From positions 1-64,000 of the forward strand of contig JANYHK010000019.1 in the NCBI GenBank assembly GCA_025359105.1: a DNA stretch of 64,000 nucleotides, given 5' to 3'. Positions within the stretch are counted from its first letter, which is position 1, and every line of letters starts with the position of its first letter. Positions 53,412 through 63,000 of the stretch are shown piece by piece. Source of the DNA: Myxococcales bacterium. GTDB lineage: Bacteria > Myxococcota_A > Polyangia > Polyangiales > Polyangiaceae. The position numbers and the translations under genes were made by a program. The notes beneath the pieces were generated by a model. The model searched no databases. It saw nothing but the letters and a program-made list of their open reading frames with translations, and was not told where the DNA came from.

Positions 53412-56066
53412 GTGACCGAGCGCATCGTCGTCAGCTTCTGGATGGCCCACTCCGGGCTTTCGCCCGTGACGGGCAGAGGCTACGTCGAGCGGACACGTGC
53501 CCTCGTGCAGCGCGGAGAAGCGCTCGGGGGCAACCTCATCGCGTTCGGCTCGCAGGTGGTCGCGATCGCGTTCGAGCCCGATCTGGTGGAGGAGGCCATC
53601 GGGATGGCGACCTCCGGCGTCATCGAAGAGACCAAGCCAGGCGAGGTCGCCTGGGGCGCCGGCGTCGCCGAAGGCCATGTCGAGCCGGTCGCCCCCGACG
53701 ACACGCGCGGGTGGCTCGCGTGGGGCTTGCCGCTCGCGGCCAGCGCGGCGCTGGGGCGCGTCGCGCGGCCCGGTGAGGTGCTCGTCGATCGCTCGTTCAA
53801 GGCCACGGCGACGCTCGTGATCCTCGGCACGCACGTCGCGAGTGACGGGGGCCGGCGCGTTCGCGGTGCGATGCTCGATGTGCGTCAGCCGTGGCGTCAC
53901 GCCGCCGCCGCGCTGGTGTCGAAGCTCGAGACGCCGAAGCTCGTCGGTCGAGAGGATCCGAGCGCCCTCCTCTGGATGCCCGGCGCGCTGGCGATCCTGC
54001 GAGCCGACCCCGGGCTCGGAGGCTCGCGCCTGCTCGCCGAGCTCGCGGCGCTGGTCGCGCCCGGCCCGTGCCTCGTCCTGTCGCCGAGCGGGTCGTCGAC
54101 GGAGCCGCTCGGCGCGCTCCGCCGCGCGCTGGGGAAAGCGCGGGCCATCGAGGCGCCACACTTCGAGGTCGAGCTCGAGCCCGCGTTGCGCCGCCTGCTC
54201 GCGGGCGACGGCGTCCCCATCGAGACGGCCGCGGCGATCATCTCCTCATTCCTCCGGGGAAGCGCCGAGGACGCGCCACCGGGCGCCCTCCTGATCGACG
54301 ACGTCGTCGACGTCGACGCGTCGTCCGTGGAGGCGTGTGCGCGCGCCGTCGTGGCCGCCGACGGCGCCTTCGCCTGCGTCGTGCGCGTCGACGAGACGAA
54401 CCCCCCGCCGCCCGCCTTTGCGGAGCTGGCGAAGGGGCCCGAGATGGCGCTCGCGCCCTTCGACGACGCGGAGGGCGGCGCGTTCGCGGCGGCCGCGCTC
54501 GGGGGCGCGCTGGACGCATCGGCCCAGAAGCGCTGGGCGCGTCGCGGTAGCCACACCCCGCTCGGCATCCTCGAGGCCCTCGCCGTGAGCCTGTCGTCGG
54601 GCGAGCTGGCATGGGCCGCGGAGGGCGCACGCGCGCGGACGCGCAGCGCCGGGCGTGGCGCGCCGCGCCCGGCAGTCCAGTGGATCGCGCGTCGCGCCCA
54701 GATGATGGGCTCGGCGCTCGAGCAGCTCGTCCTCGCGTTCGTCGCGCTCGGCGGAGGGGAGCTCGCGCTCGAGCGCCTCGCCAAGCTCCTCGCCGCCGCC
54801 AACGTGCGCGTGGACGCGGAGGACGAGGCGCGGAAGCTCGTCGCGCGTCGGTGGCTCACCGAGCCTCAGGTAGGCTGGATGGCGCTTCCGACGCGCACGC
54901 ATCGCGAGGCGCTGCTCGGTGAGCTCGGCAACGAGCAGCTCCGGGGCAGCATCCACCGCGCGCTCGCGCACGTCCTCGAGAGCGAGGAGCGCGGCCTCGG
55001 GCTCGCGGAGGCCGCGCACCACCTCGCCAAGGCCGGCGACCACGCCAAGGCCTCCCGCGTCGCGCTTACGAGCGCGCGCGCCGCGATAGGCCTCGAGCTG
55101 CGGCACGCCGCGACCCAGCTCATCGCCTTTGCGCGCGAGCAGGACCCGTCGTGTGACGAGGAGGCGCGGGCGGCGCTCGCGCTGCTCGTCCCGCTGCGCC
55201 AGTCCGCGACGCCGCAGGAGGGCTCGCGGAGCGGTGCGTACGCCGCCCTCGTGGAAGGCGTCGACGTGGCCGACGAGCCGCTCGAAGCGCTTTCGCACAG
55301 GCCGGAGGCGATCGCCGACGGCGAGGCCCCCAAGCACGACTCGGAGCCGCCCACGGTCACCATCATCTCCCCTATCGACGACGGGGAGTTCGACGGGCCA
55401 CCGTCGGTCACGATCGCCGTCAGCCCGCCGAGCTCGCAGACGTCGCCGAGCTCGGAGGTAGGCACGATGGTCGGGGCGCCCGGGGGAGAGGGGGATTCGT
55501 CCACGCTCTCCGTCGCGCTCGCCCCCACCGAGCATCCGCCGGAAGCCGTGACCGATCCGGTCGCCGCTCCCCCGCCCGAGGCGATCCGGGGCGAGGACGT
55601 GGGCGAGCGGATGACCGAGCTGGCGAAGGAGGCCCTGCTCGGGGCCGACACGCAATCGCTCGAGCAGTGGGCCGAGGGTCTGCTCGCCGCCGGCGAGCAC
55701 GGACGGTTCGCCGAGCGAATGCAGGCGATCGTCCGCCTGGCGCGTGGCGACGTCGGGGACGCGCTGCGCTCGCTGCGCTCGGCGCGTGCCGAGCTCGACG
55801 CGAACGCCCCGCCGATGGAGCGCTGCCAGGCGTCCCTCGCCCTCGGCGTGGCCCTTGCCGTCGCGGGTCGGCCCGATGAAGCACTCCTCGAGGCGCTCGA
55901 CGCCCTCGCACGCGCCCGCGAGCAGGGCGACGACAAGGGAGGGCACGCCTGTCTCGCGTTCCTCTCCAAGCTCTTCGCGACGGTCGAACGCCCGGACGAT
56001 GCGAACCGCCTCCGCCACATCGCCCACGGCGGCAAGGGCGCGCCGGCCCCGGCCCCGCCGGTCTAG
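53412..56066 (+). CDS. Pseudoenzyme-like regulator: degenerate cyclase, STAND ATPase and TPR domains
   Basis: An 884-residue cytoplasmic protein from GTG 53412. Residues 1-140 resemble a class III nucleotide cyclase domain (LGGNLIAFGSQVVAIAF, AWGAGVAEGHVEP, ARPGEVLVD) without the metal-binding Asp residues. Residues 160-330 resemble the AAA_16/STAND ATPase that often follows: LVGRE, ADPGLGGSRLLAELAAL (Walker Lys replaced by Gly) and ALLIDDVVDVD. Helical repeats of TPR kind fill much of the rest, around an acidic Ser/Pro linker (about 610-710). The architecture is that of LuxR/AfsR-like regulators with both catalytic parts apparently dead. Confidence 0.85.
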   Translation: MTERIVVSFWMAHSGLSPVTGRGYVERTRALVQRGEALGGNLIAFGSQVVAIAFEPDLVEEAIGMATSGVIEETKPGEVAWGAGVAEGHVEPVAPDDTRGWLAWGLPLAASAALGRVARPGEVLVDRSFKATATLVILGTHVASDGGRRVRGAMLDVRQPWRHAAAALVSKLETPKLVGREDPSALLWMPGALAILRADPGLGGSRLLAELAALVAPGPCLVLSPSGSSTEPLGALRRALGKARAIEAPHFEVELEPALRRLLAGDGVPIETAAAIISSFLRGSAEDAPPGALLIDDVVDVDASSVEACARAVVAADGAFACVVRVDETNPPPPAFAELAKGPEMALAPFDDAEGGAFAAAALGGALDASAQKRWARRGSHTPLGILEALAVSLSSGELAWAAEGARARTRSAGRGAPRPAVQWIARRAQMMGSALEQLVLAFVALGGGELALERLAKLLAAANVRVDAEDEARKLVARRWLTEPQVGWMALPTRTHREALLGELGNEQLRGSIHRALAHVLESEERGLGLAEAAHHLAKAGDHAKASRVALTSARAAIGLELRHAATQLIAFAREQDPSCDEEARAALALLVPLRQSATPQEGSRSGAYAALVEGVDVADEPLEALSHRPEAIADGEAPKHDSEPPTVTIISPIDDGEFDGPPSVTIAVSPPSSQTSPSSEVGTMVGAPGGEGDSSTLSVALAPTEHPPEAVTDPVAAPPPEAIRGEDVGERMTELAKEALLGADTQSLEQWAEGLLAAGEHGRFAERMQAIVRLARGDVGDALRSLRSARAELDANAPPMERCQASLALGVALAVAGRPDEALLEALDALARAREQGDDKGGHACLAFLSKLFATVERPDDANRLRHIAHGGKGAPAPAPPV

Positions 56067-57112
56067 AGGCGTCCGGCGGTCTCGTCCCACGCTTCGCGCA
56101 AGATCTCCGCGACCGCCTCGTACAGCGCTTCGGGGATCTGGTCGCCGACCGCGAGCTCGACGAGCGCGTGCGCGAGCGGCACGTCGCGCAGCACCGGGAC
56201 GCCGTAGGCATGCGCGGCACGCACGATCTGCTGCGCGAGATCGCCTTCGCCGGTCGCGACGACGACGGGGGCTGCGTCACCGGAGCCGTCCTGCCGCTCT
56301 TCGTAGCGAAGCGCGCACGCCAGGTGCGTCGGGTTGACGATGACGATGCTCGCCGTGCGCACGCTCGCGACCGTCGCCGCCTGGAGCATCTCGTGGCGGG
56401 CCCGCTCGCGCGCCGCCTTCGTCTGCGGATCGCCGTCGCTCTCCTTGTGCTCGCGCTTCACCTCCGCCTTCGTCATGCGCAGGCGCTTGGCCCAGCCGCG
56501 CCGCACGACGACGAGGTCCACGGCGCCGAGCGCGAGCCCCGCAAGCGCCGCCTGCGTCGCGATTCCGCGCGCGATCTCCGCCGCCGCGTGTCCGACGTAG
56601 CCGAGTCGCCCCGACAGTCGCGCGAGATCGACGAGGTGCGCGCGCAACCCACGGTAGGCGAAGTACGCCACGACCGCGGCGAACGCGAGCGCCCGCACCA
56701 CGTTGAAGAGGCGCGCCACGGTGAAGAGCTTCACGAGCCCGCCCCACACGTCGAGTCGCTCCAGCTTCGGCGTCAGCTTCTTCGTCGCGATGAACCCGCC
56801 GGTCTGCACCGCGCTCGTCACCGCCGACGCGATCGCCGCGCCGAGCAGCACCGGCACCGCCAGTAGCACCAGATCCCCGGCGAGCGCCCCCGCGTCCACC
56901 GCCGCCCCGGGGCTCACGTCGGCGGCGTGGGCGATCGCCGCGCGCAGGCCGTCCGCCGAGCGCGACACGAGCATCGCCGCCGCGCCCGGCACGAGGGCCA
57001 CGGCGACCAGGAACGCGACCGCCTGCGACGCGAACGCGCTTTGGCCGCTGTCGCCGTCCTCCTGCGCTTTGCGCAGCCTCTTCGGCGTCGCCTCTTCGGT
57101 CTTCTCGCTCAA
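56063..57112 (-). CDS. Type III secretion / flagellar export switch protein (SctU/FlhB)
   Basis: A 349-residue protein starting at TTG 57112, overlapping the obg stop (TTGA). The first residues SEKTEEATPKRLRKAQEDG and KREHKESDGDPQTKA (about 219-233) are family hallmarks, with four membrane helices between. The autocleavage motif NPTH is at 260-263, after which the cytoplasmic switch domain is complete. Such proteins set substrate order for type III export. No other export gene is in the window; subtype (flagellar or injectisome) cannot be decided. It overlaps the preceding convergent gene by 4 bp. Confidence 0.95.
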   Translation of the reverse strand: MSEKTEEATPKRLRKAQEDGDSGQSAFASQAVAFLVAVALVPGAAAMLVSRSADGLRAAIAHAADVSPGAAVDAGALAGDLVLLAVPVLLGAAIASAVTSAVQTGGFIATKKLTPKLERLDVWGGLVKLFTVARLFNVVRALAFAAVVAYFAYRGLRAHLVDLARLSGRLGYVGHAAAEIARGIATQAALAGLALGAVDLVVVRRGWAKRLRMTKAEVKREHKESDGDPQTKAARERARHEMLQAATVASVRTASIVIVNPTHLACALRYEERQDGSGDAAPVVVATGEGDLAQQIVRAAHAYGVPVLRDVPLAHALVELAVGDQIPEALYEAVAEILREAWDETAGRL

Positions 57113-58491
57113 CGCCGTCGCTGGCGCGTCGCGCGCTTCGCGCCCCTCGTCTTCTTGTCGAGCTTCTTCTTGGCCACCGTCTCCGCCGCGCGCCTCGCCT
57201 TCGGGGCCGCCTCACTCGCCGTCTTGGCCTTCGCCTTGGCCTTGGCGCGCTCCTTGGCCGCCGGCGTCATCTTGGCCTTCGCGACGGGCTTTGCCTTCGC
57301 GGTCGCGGCCTTGGTCTTCTTCGTCGCGTTCGTGCTCTTGGCCGCGCTCTTGGTCGCGTTCGCGTTCGCGTTCGTGGTCGCGATCGTGGTCGTGGTCGCG
57401 TTCGCGGTCGTGGTTTTGGTCTTGGTCGCGGTGGCGGTCGACCGCTTGCCGGGGGCCTTCGCGCGCGCGGCTTCGGCCTCCGGATCCGCGGCCTGCGCGC
57501 GCACGACGCGAAAGAGATCGATCAAGAGCGCACGAACCCCGGCCCCCGTCGCGGCAGACACCAGGCGCAGATCGATCTTCTTCCTCGCGAAGATCGGCTT
57601 CACCCGCGCGTATGCCTCCTGCACCTCGGGCAGATCCGCCTTCGTCATCGCCACGATGGTCGGTCGCGTCGCGAGCCGCTCGTCGAACTTGAGGAGCTCG
57701 CCGACGAGCGCCTCGTAGTCCCTGACCGGATCGCGATCCTCGGCGTGATCGAGCGTCACCAGGTGAAGGAGCGCCCGGGTCCGCTCGACGTGCTGCAAGA
57801 AGCGGATGCCGAGGCCCGCGCCCTCCGCCGCGCCAGGGATGAGGCCGGGGATGTCAGCGAGCACGAAGCTCGCGTCGTCGTCGATGCGCACGACGCCGAG
57901 GTGGGGCACGAGCGTCGTGAACGGGTAATCGGCGACCTTCGGGTGCGCCGCCGAGCACGCGCGGATGAACGTGGATTTTCCGACGTTCGGGAAGCCCAGG
58001 AGGCCGACGTCGGCCATCACCTTCAGCTCGAGGCGCAGCTGCTTCTCTTCGCCGGGCAACCCGGCCTCCGCCCGCCGGGGCGCGCGATCGTAGGGCGTCG
58101 CGAAGTGCATGTTGCCGCGGCCGCCCTTGCCGCCCCGGGCAATGACGACACGCATGTGCGGCGCGTTCATGTCGTAGAGCAGCTCGTGCCCCTCCTGGGT
58201 GAACACCTGGGTCCCGACCGGCACGCGGCACACGAGGTCCTCGCCTCCCTTGCCGTAGCAGTCCTTCCCCATGCCGTGCTGCCCGTGGGGCGCACGCAGC
58301 GTGTGGGCATAGGTGACGTCGAGGAGCGTTGACAGACCCGGATCGGCAACGAAGACGACATCGCCGCCGCTGCCGCCGTCGCCGCCCGATGGGCCGCCGA
58401 ACGGGACGAACTTCTCGCGTCGGAACGCGACGGAGCCGTTGCCCCCTTTTCCGGCGACGACGGAGACGTCGCATTGGTCGACGAATTTCAC
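57109..58491 (-). CDS. obg: Obg/CgtA GTPase with basic low-complexity tail
   Basis: A 460-residue ribosome-associated GTPase. The start is GTG 58491, giving MKFVDQCDVSV as in other Obg proteins; the frame upstream is not conserved. The Gly-rich Obg fold is residues 1-158, G1 is GFPNVGKST (166-174), G3 DIPGLIPGA, G4 TKAD and G5 VSAATG. The usual OCT domain is absent; instead about 125 residues of Lys/Ala/Thr/Asn repeats form a histone-H1-like tail. It probably binds nucleic acid or ribosomes. The stop overlaps the downstream sctU-like start. Confidence 0.95.
   Translation of the reverse strand: MKFVDQCDVSVVAGKGGNGSVAFRREKFVPFGGPSGGDGGSGGDVVFVADPGLSTLLDVTYAHTLRAPHGQHGMGKDCYGKGGEDLVCRVPVGTQVFTQEGHELLYDMNAPHMRVVIARGGKGGRGNMHFATPYDRAPRRAEAGLPGEEKQLRLELKVMADVGLLGFPNVGKSTFIRACSAAHPKVADYPFTTLVPHLGVVRIDDDASFVLADIPGLIPGAAEGAGLGIRFLQHVERTRALLHLVTLDHAEDRDPVRDYEALVGELLKFDERLATRPTIVAMTKADLPEVQEAYARVKPIFARKKIDLRLVSAATGAGVRALLIDLFRVVRAQAADPEAEAARAKAPGKRSTATATKTKTTTANATTTTIATTNANANATKSAAKSTNATKKTKAATAKAKPVAKAKMTPAAKERAKAKAKAKTASEAAPKARRAAETVAKKKLDKKTRGAKRATRQRRR
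57125..57460. repeat. Low-complexity tract encoding the Obg tail
   Basis: The 3' third of obg consists of runs such as GGTCGCG/GTTCGCG (57355-57430) and CTTGGCC/CTTCGCC repeats. The composition of the first group, read on either strand, resembles the hexamers at 245-365. It encodes alternating Ala/Lys and Thr/Asn strings, and its length is likely to vary by slippage. Confidence 0.7.
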
Positions 58492-58556
58492 GAACGCTCT
58501 ATAGACCAGTCGCGCCCAAATCTCACGCGCGCCCAAATCTCACACGCGCGCGCTTC

Positions 58557-59486
58557 TCACGCGGCACGCTCGACGCTCGAGCAAGCCCGCCGTGCCCGCC
58601 GCGCACGCCGCGCCCCGAGCGTGAGCGCCGCGAGCATGCCGCACCCGCCAAGCGTGCCGCCCCCGATCGGAGGCTCGCCTTGCTCTGCGCGCGTCGGCGC
58701 CACGGCACAGCCACTCTTCGTCGGATCGGGGCACGCCGTCCCGAGCCCACCCTTCGGCGTCGGGTCGCACGCGGCCTGGCGGCCTGGCGGGTACACGGCG
58801 CAGACGCCCGCGATGTCGTCGTCCGCCAGCGCACGCCCGGCGGCGGTCCCCGGCGCGTAGGTCGCGTACATCGAGGCAATCGGGTCCGAGCTGTGCGCCA
58901 TCCCGATGAAGTGCCCGGCTTCGTGTGTGGCGATCGTGCGCAGGTCGTAGGCGACCCTGGCGTCACCGACCGTGAGATTGTTGAACGCCGCGTTGATCTC
59001 GATGTCCGCGTCGAAGATCTCGCCGGTGCGATCGTCGTAGGTCACCGCCGTCTTGGCGAGCGTTCCGTCGATGCCCTTGTACGTCCAGTCGTCGTCGCGA
59101 AAGAGCACGATGTTCACGTTGCGGCCGTCCGCGTTGTACTGGCTCTTCTTGCAGGCGACGTCTTCGAGCTCGCTGAACGTCATGGAGGCGGCCTTGCCAC
59201 CGGGGCAGGGGACCTCACTCCACGCCTGAAACGACTTCTGCAGCGCCACGCGGACGTCGGCGAGGTCCAGGCTTTGCGTGCCGTTCTTCTGCAGATTGAA
59301 GCCCAGGCACGACCTCGGCCAGAAGAGAGGCTGCCCGGTGCTCGGGCACCCGTTGGCGTCCGTCGGGCAGTCCCCGCGGCAGGTCGTGGATCGACAGAAC
59401 GCCGCCGCGTCGCCCGCCGAGGCTCCCAGCCCAAGCCCGACCGTCGCGACGAAGAAGAGCGCAGCCGTGCGCCAGCGAGCCCGCAT
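58557..59486 (-). CDS. Matrixin-like zinc metalloprotease with MYXO-CTERM-like tail
   Basis: A 309-residue exported protein from ATG 59486, with a signal peptide cleaved near ASAGDAAAF. The zinc motif HEAGHFIGMAH is at 188-198 with Met-turn residue 206. CRSTTC opens the mature protein and EIFDADIEIN precedes the active site, as in its paralogue at 12844-13935. The C-terminus has GGCGMLAALTLGA, then an Arg-rich tail: a MYXO-CTERM variant. It is probably a surface protease. It has no lipobox, unlike its paralogue. Confidence 0.9.
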   Translation of the reverse strand: MRARWRTAALFFVATVGLGLGASAGDAAAFCRSTTCRGDCPTDANGCPSTGQPLFWPRSCLGFNLQKNGTQSLDLADVRVALQKSFQAWSEVPCPGGKAASMTFSELEDVACKKSQYNADGRNVNIVLFRDDDWTYKGIDGTLAKTAVTYDDRTGEIFDADIEINAAFNNLTVGDARVAYDLRTIATHEAGHFIGMAHSSDPIASMYATYAPGTAAGRALADDDIAGVCAVYPPGRQAACDPTPKGGLGTACPDPTKSGCAVAPTRAEQGEPPIGGGTLGGCGMLAALTLGARRARRARRACSSVERAA

Positions 59487-60060
59487 TTCGAAGCATCGTA
59501 CAGCCTGCCGGCCTCCGGCTCCAGCGAAGGCGCCCATCGGCGTCCAACACACCCGTTGGCCCACGGGAGCCGACAGGCCACCCGCAAACCGTGCACTATG
59601 ACATTCGTGCCTCGGTGTCCGTAGATTCCGTTGATCCAGCGCAGACTTGCACGGATCCCCATTTCGCGCGGAGACCCCTCGTTTCAATGAATCTACAAAA
59701 TTCTAGTCAAAATTCGACGTCGTACAATGTGTGCATTGACCAAGCTGGCGCAATGTTTTTGCGACGCCCGATTTGTGAACACTGCACCCACTTTAGCCGC
59801 GCTATATCAATGACTTAACAAGCTTGAGGGCCAAAAAAATGACCCCCACAACCCCCTACGCCTCACAAAGATGCCGGGCATGAGTTTGTGGGTCCGCATG
59901 TTTTGGTCAATTCCGTGATTGCGTGCCCGCGAGAGGGAGGGTAAGAGGCCGGTCCGAGCCTACCTGTGCCTGATGTGAAGCCACTTCCTGGCGATCACGT
60001 TCCGGCAGAGCGGGCGACGCTAGCGGGTCACAGGGGCTTGAATTGATCACGAGGAGTCCG
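59487..60060. other. 574-bp AT-richer intergenic leader
   Basis: The longest gap in the window has clearly lower GC from about 59680 to 59930 than the flanks. It probably holds the promoter and a long leader for the 1119-residue lipoprotein gene, whose GAGGAG ribosome-binding site (60051-60056) ends the region. Short open frames here (for example 59591-59818) lack ribosome-binding sites and are not called. No tRNA, riboswitch or clear -35/-10 pair is recognised. Confidence 0.6.
59864..59890. promoter_or_regulatory. 27-bp dyad in the leader of the large lipoprotein gene
   Basis: CACAAA (59864-59869) and TTTGTG (59885-59890) flank a perfect odd palindrome ATGCC-G-GGCAT (59871-59881). It could be a regulator-binding site or the base of an mRNA hairpin; it lies about 170 bp upstream of the start codon. 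Confidence 0.45.
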
Positions 60061-63000
60061 ATGCGAAGGTCGACCAAACTACTCATCGCCGCACTCTCTT
60101 CTGTCACGCTGTTGGCGTGCGAAGACGGTCCGAATCAGACGTATTCGCCGGCGCCGGCGGGTGCGGGAGATTTGTTTAACTCTGGCTTCGACCCGGGCAA
60201 GACCCCGGTGATCGACCCCGGCAAGTCGAACCTGGAGAGCAATCCCGGGAAGGGTTCGAGCCGCCAGGAAATCTGTGACGCAGACACCAAGCGCACGACC
60301 TGGGCGAAGGCGATCGCCTCCGAGATCAAGCCCCCGCGTAGCTACGGCGGGATCGACATGGCCGGGGACGATACGTACCGCGGCATCACCGTCGAGCAGG
60401 CCGACCTGATCAACTGCCAGTCCGTCAGCGACGGCAACGGCGGCGTCCACTGGGGCGACAACTCGGAGATTCAGTTCTTCTACGACGTCGGCACGCACAT
60501 CGTGACCCAGATGGTCTTGAACCTCGGGTACAGCGGCAAGATCAAGGTCAAGGGCCGCAAGCCCAACTCGGGCCAGGATTGCTACAACTACGTCACGCCC
60601 GTCAAGGACGGGAGCGGCAACATCATCCCGGACACGACGTGCCCGCACCAGAACGACACGTACGAGATCGGTGTCGGCGGCCTCCCGCTGAAGAACAACG
60701 CTCCCTGGCTCTTCGATCCGAACTCGGGTCCGGACTGGGATCCGAAGATCACCGAGTTCTACGATGCCGTCATCTCGGCGTACATGCCTGAGCAGACCGC
60801 TGCGCCGAGCTGCGGCCAAAACGCAGCATGTCTCGAGCTGGGTGACGACGGCGCCGGCAACGTGATCTGGGGCATCCGCCCCGCGGCCGTGTACTTCGTG
60901 ACCCACGCGCACACGGCACAGCCGGTCCTGAGCACGCCCTACTACATCTACAACTTCTTCATCAAGATCCTGCCGTACTCGAACGCGGCGATGACTGTGA
61001 AGATCGACGCGGAGGGCCCCTTCGCCAAGGCGACGCTGGGCACGGCCGCCAACCCCAAGAACTGCAACATCAAGCTGGGTCAGACCTGGCAAGAGATGCT
61101 CGACACGTGCGTCAACGTCACGGGCGATCCGTCGATCGACAAGACCACGTTCAACAAGCTCGTCGGCGGTCGCACGCACACGCTCGATGACATCTTCTTC
61201 AACGTCGTCGGCGTCAACCAGAACGTCACCCTGCAGAAGGACACGTTCGACTACGTCAAGGACACCGACCTCCCCGGTCCGGCCGACCAGACCACCGAGT
61301 GGATCTTCGACGTCCGCGCCCGCGGCAATGTCAAGAACGACCTCGGCCCGACCAAGCGCGACAACCACGGCTCCGCCCGTGTCTTCATGGAGTACATGGC
61401 GGCCTCGCAAGAGGAGATCTACCGCATCGCGAAGACGCCGGTCGCGCTCCAGCACAACATCGGCGACGCCGCCTGCTTCAACGCGGCCACCGCGCCGGTG
61501 GGCTGCACCGGCCTCGAAGGCGTCCTCATCACGGGTCCCAAGTCCTCCGGGTGCCTCGGAACGTACACGGTCCCCGCGCCCCCGGCGAAGCCGTTCTGCA
61601 CGCCCGACGCGAGCGTTCACCCGTACCTGAACGGCGACCTGACCAAGCAGATGGCCGGTACCTTCTTCGGTATCTTCGGCTCCCTCCTGAAGCCGGGCGA
61701 CCCGAAGATCGTCATCTGCGAGAGCCCGTCCGCCGCGGTCACGGGCGACACGAGCACCTGCATGTCCGCCTCGGGCGACCCGATCAACGATCCGGGCTTC
61801 CCGCTGTGGGACGGCGCCTACCAGCGCGTCATCAACGTGTTCGGCAAGGGGGACATCTTCAACCTCCCGCCGGCCGTGCGTGATCGCCGCTTCTTCTTCC
61901 AGCAGTACTCGCTGGCCCTCGTGAAGTACCTGAAGGCCTACGGCACTGCGAGCGGCATCACGCCCTTCGTGGAGCCGACGCAGGCGCAGGTCACGGGCGT
62001 CAAGCTCGACTTCGAGAACGTGTTCTTCGACATCTCGGACCTCAACCAGTTCGACAAGATCGAGTACATCGAGCGCGACTTCGTCGACGCGACGCACGAG
62101 CCGACGAACTTCGAGTACGGCTCGGACATCAAGGTCGCGAACCAGCGCAGCACGAAGTGGGATCGCAAGATGAGCCGCGCGGAGCGGGCGATGTACCAGG
62201 CGTTCGCCGGCAAGTCGACGGCGGCGCTCGGCAAGTTCGACCACGTTCGTCTCTCGAACATGTTCGGCTCGAACATCCTCACGTCCCTCTGGGAGAGCGT
62301 CAACTGCGGCACCGTCGGCACCGACGCCTGCGGCGCCTCGACCCTCGGCCCCTGGGATGGCAACGGCGATTACCACGAGACCGGTGGCCTCGACTCGGAC
62401 GGGTTGCCGCTCCTGGCCGACTACCCGGGCGCGTGGGGTAACACGATCTTCCACAGCGGCCCGAGCCAGATCACGATCACGGGTTACCTGAACAACGTTC
62501 AGACGGCCAAGATCAGCATGCCGCAGTACACGAACCCCTACGAGTGCACCGTCGGCGGCGTCCCGGCCAACGATCCGGCGCCCGCGCCGCCGAACACCAT
62601 CTGCGTGGCAGCGACCGACGAGCTTCGCACCTGCGCGGCCGGCGGAGCGCCGCAGCACGACGGTTGCAAGAAGGACACGGGAGCCGCAGCGGACTCCTCG
62701 ACGTACTGCTGCCCCAAGGGCGCGGCCCGTACGCCGGTCCAGATGGTTCAGGCCCTCGTCCCGCACACGCCCCAGCAGCCGGGCGTCGGTATCTCCATCC
62801 CGCTCACGGGTACGCGAGACAAGGTCATCTCGACGGGCGACCTCGACTTCGAGGGCAACACGTCGAACTACCACGTCAAGTACAACTTCCAGACCTGCAA
62901 GGCCGAGAAGCTTGACCTAGCGACGGTGTGCGCGAAGGGCCAGCAGCAGTTCGTCTGCAACCCGGACCTCACCCCCTCGATCAACAGCGGCGCCAACGGC

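Noticed and set aside
59591-59818. 75-codon frame in the AT-rich leader
   Set aside because: No ribosome-binding site, no domain, and codon use unlike the neighbours.
60079-62874. 931-codon open frame on the minus strand under the giant lipoprotein
   Set aside because: It is an antisense shadow; the sense frame has a signal peptide, lipobox and ribosome-binding site.
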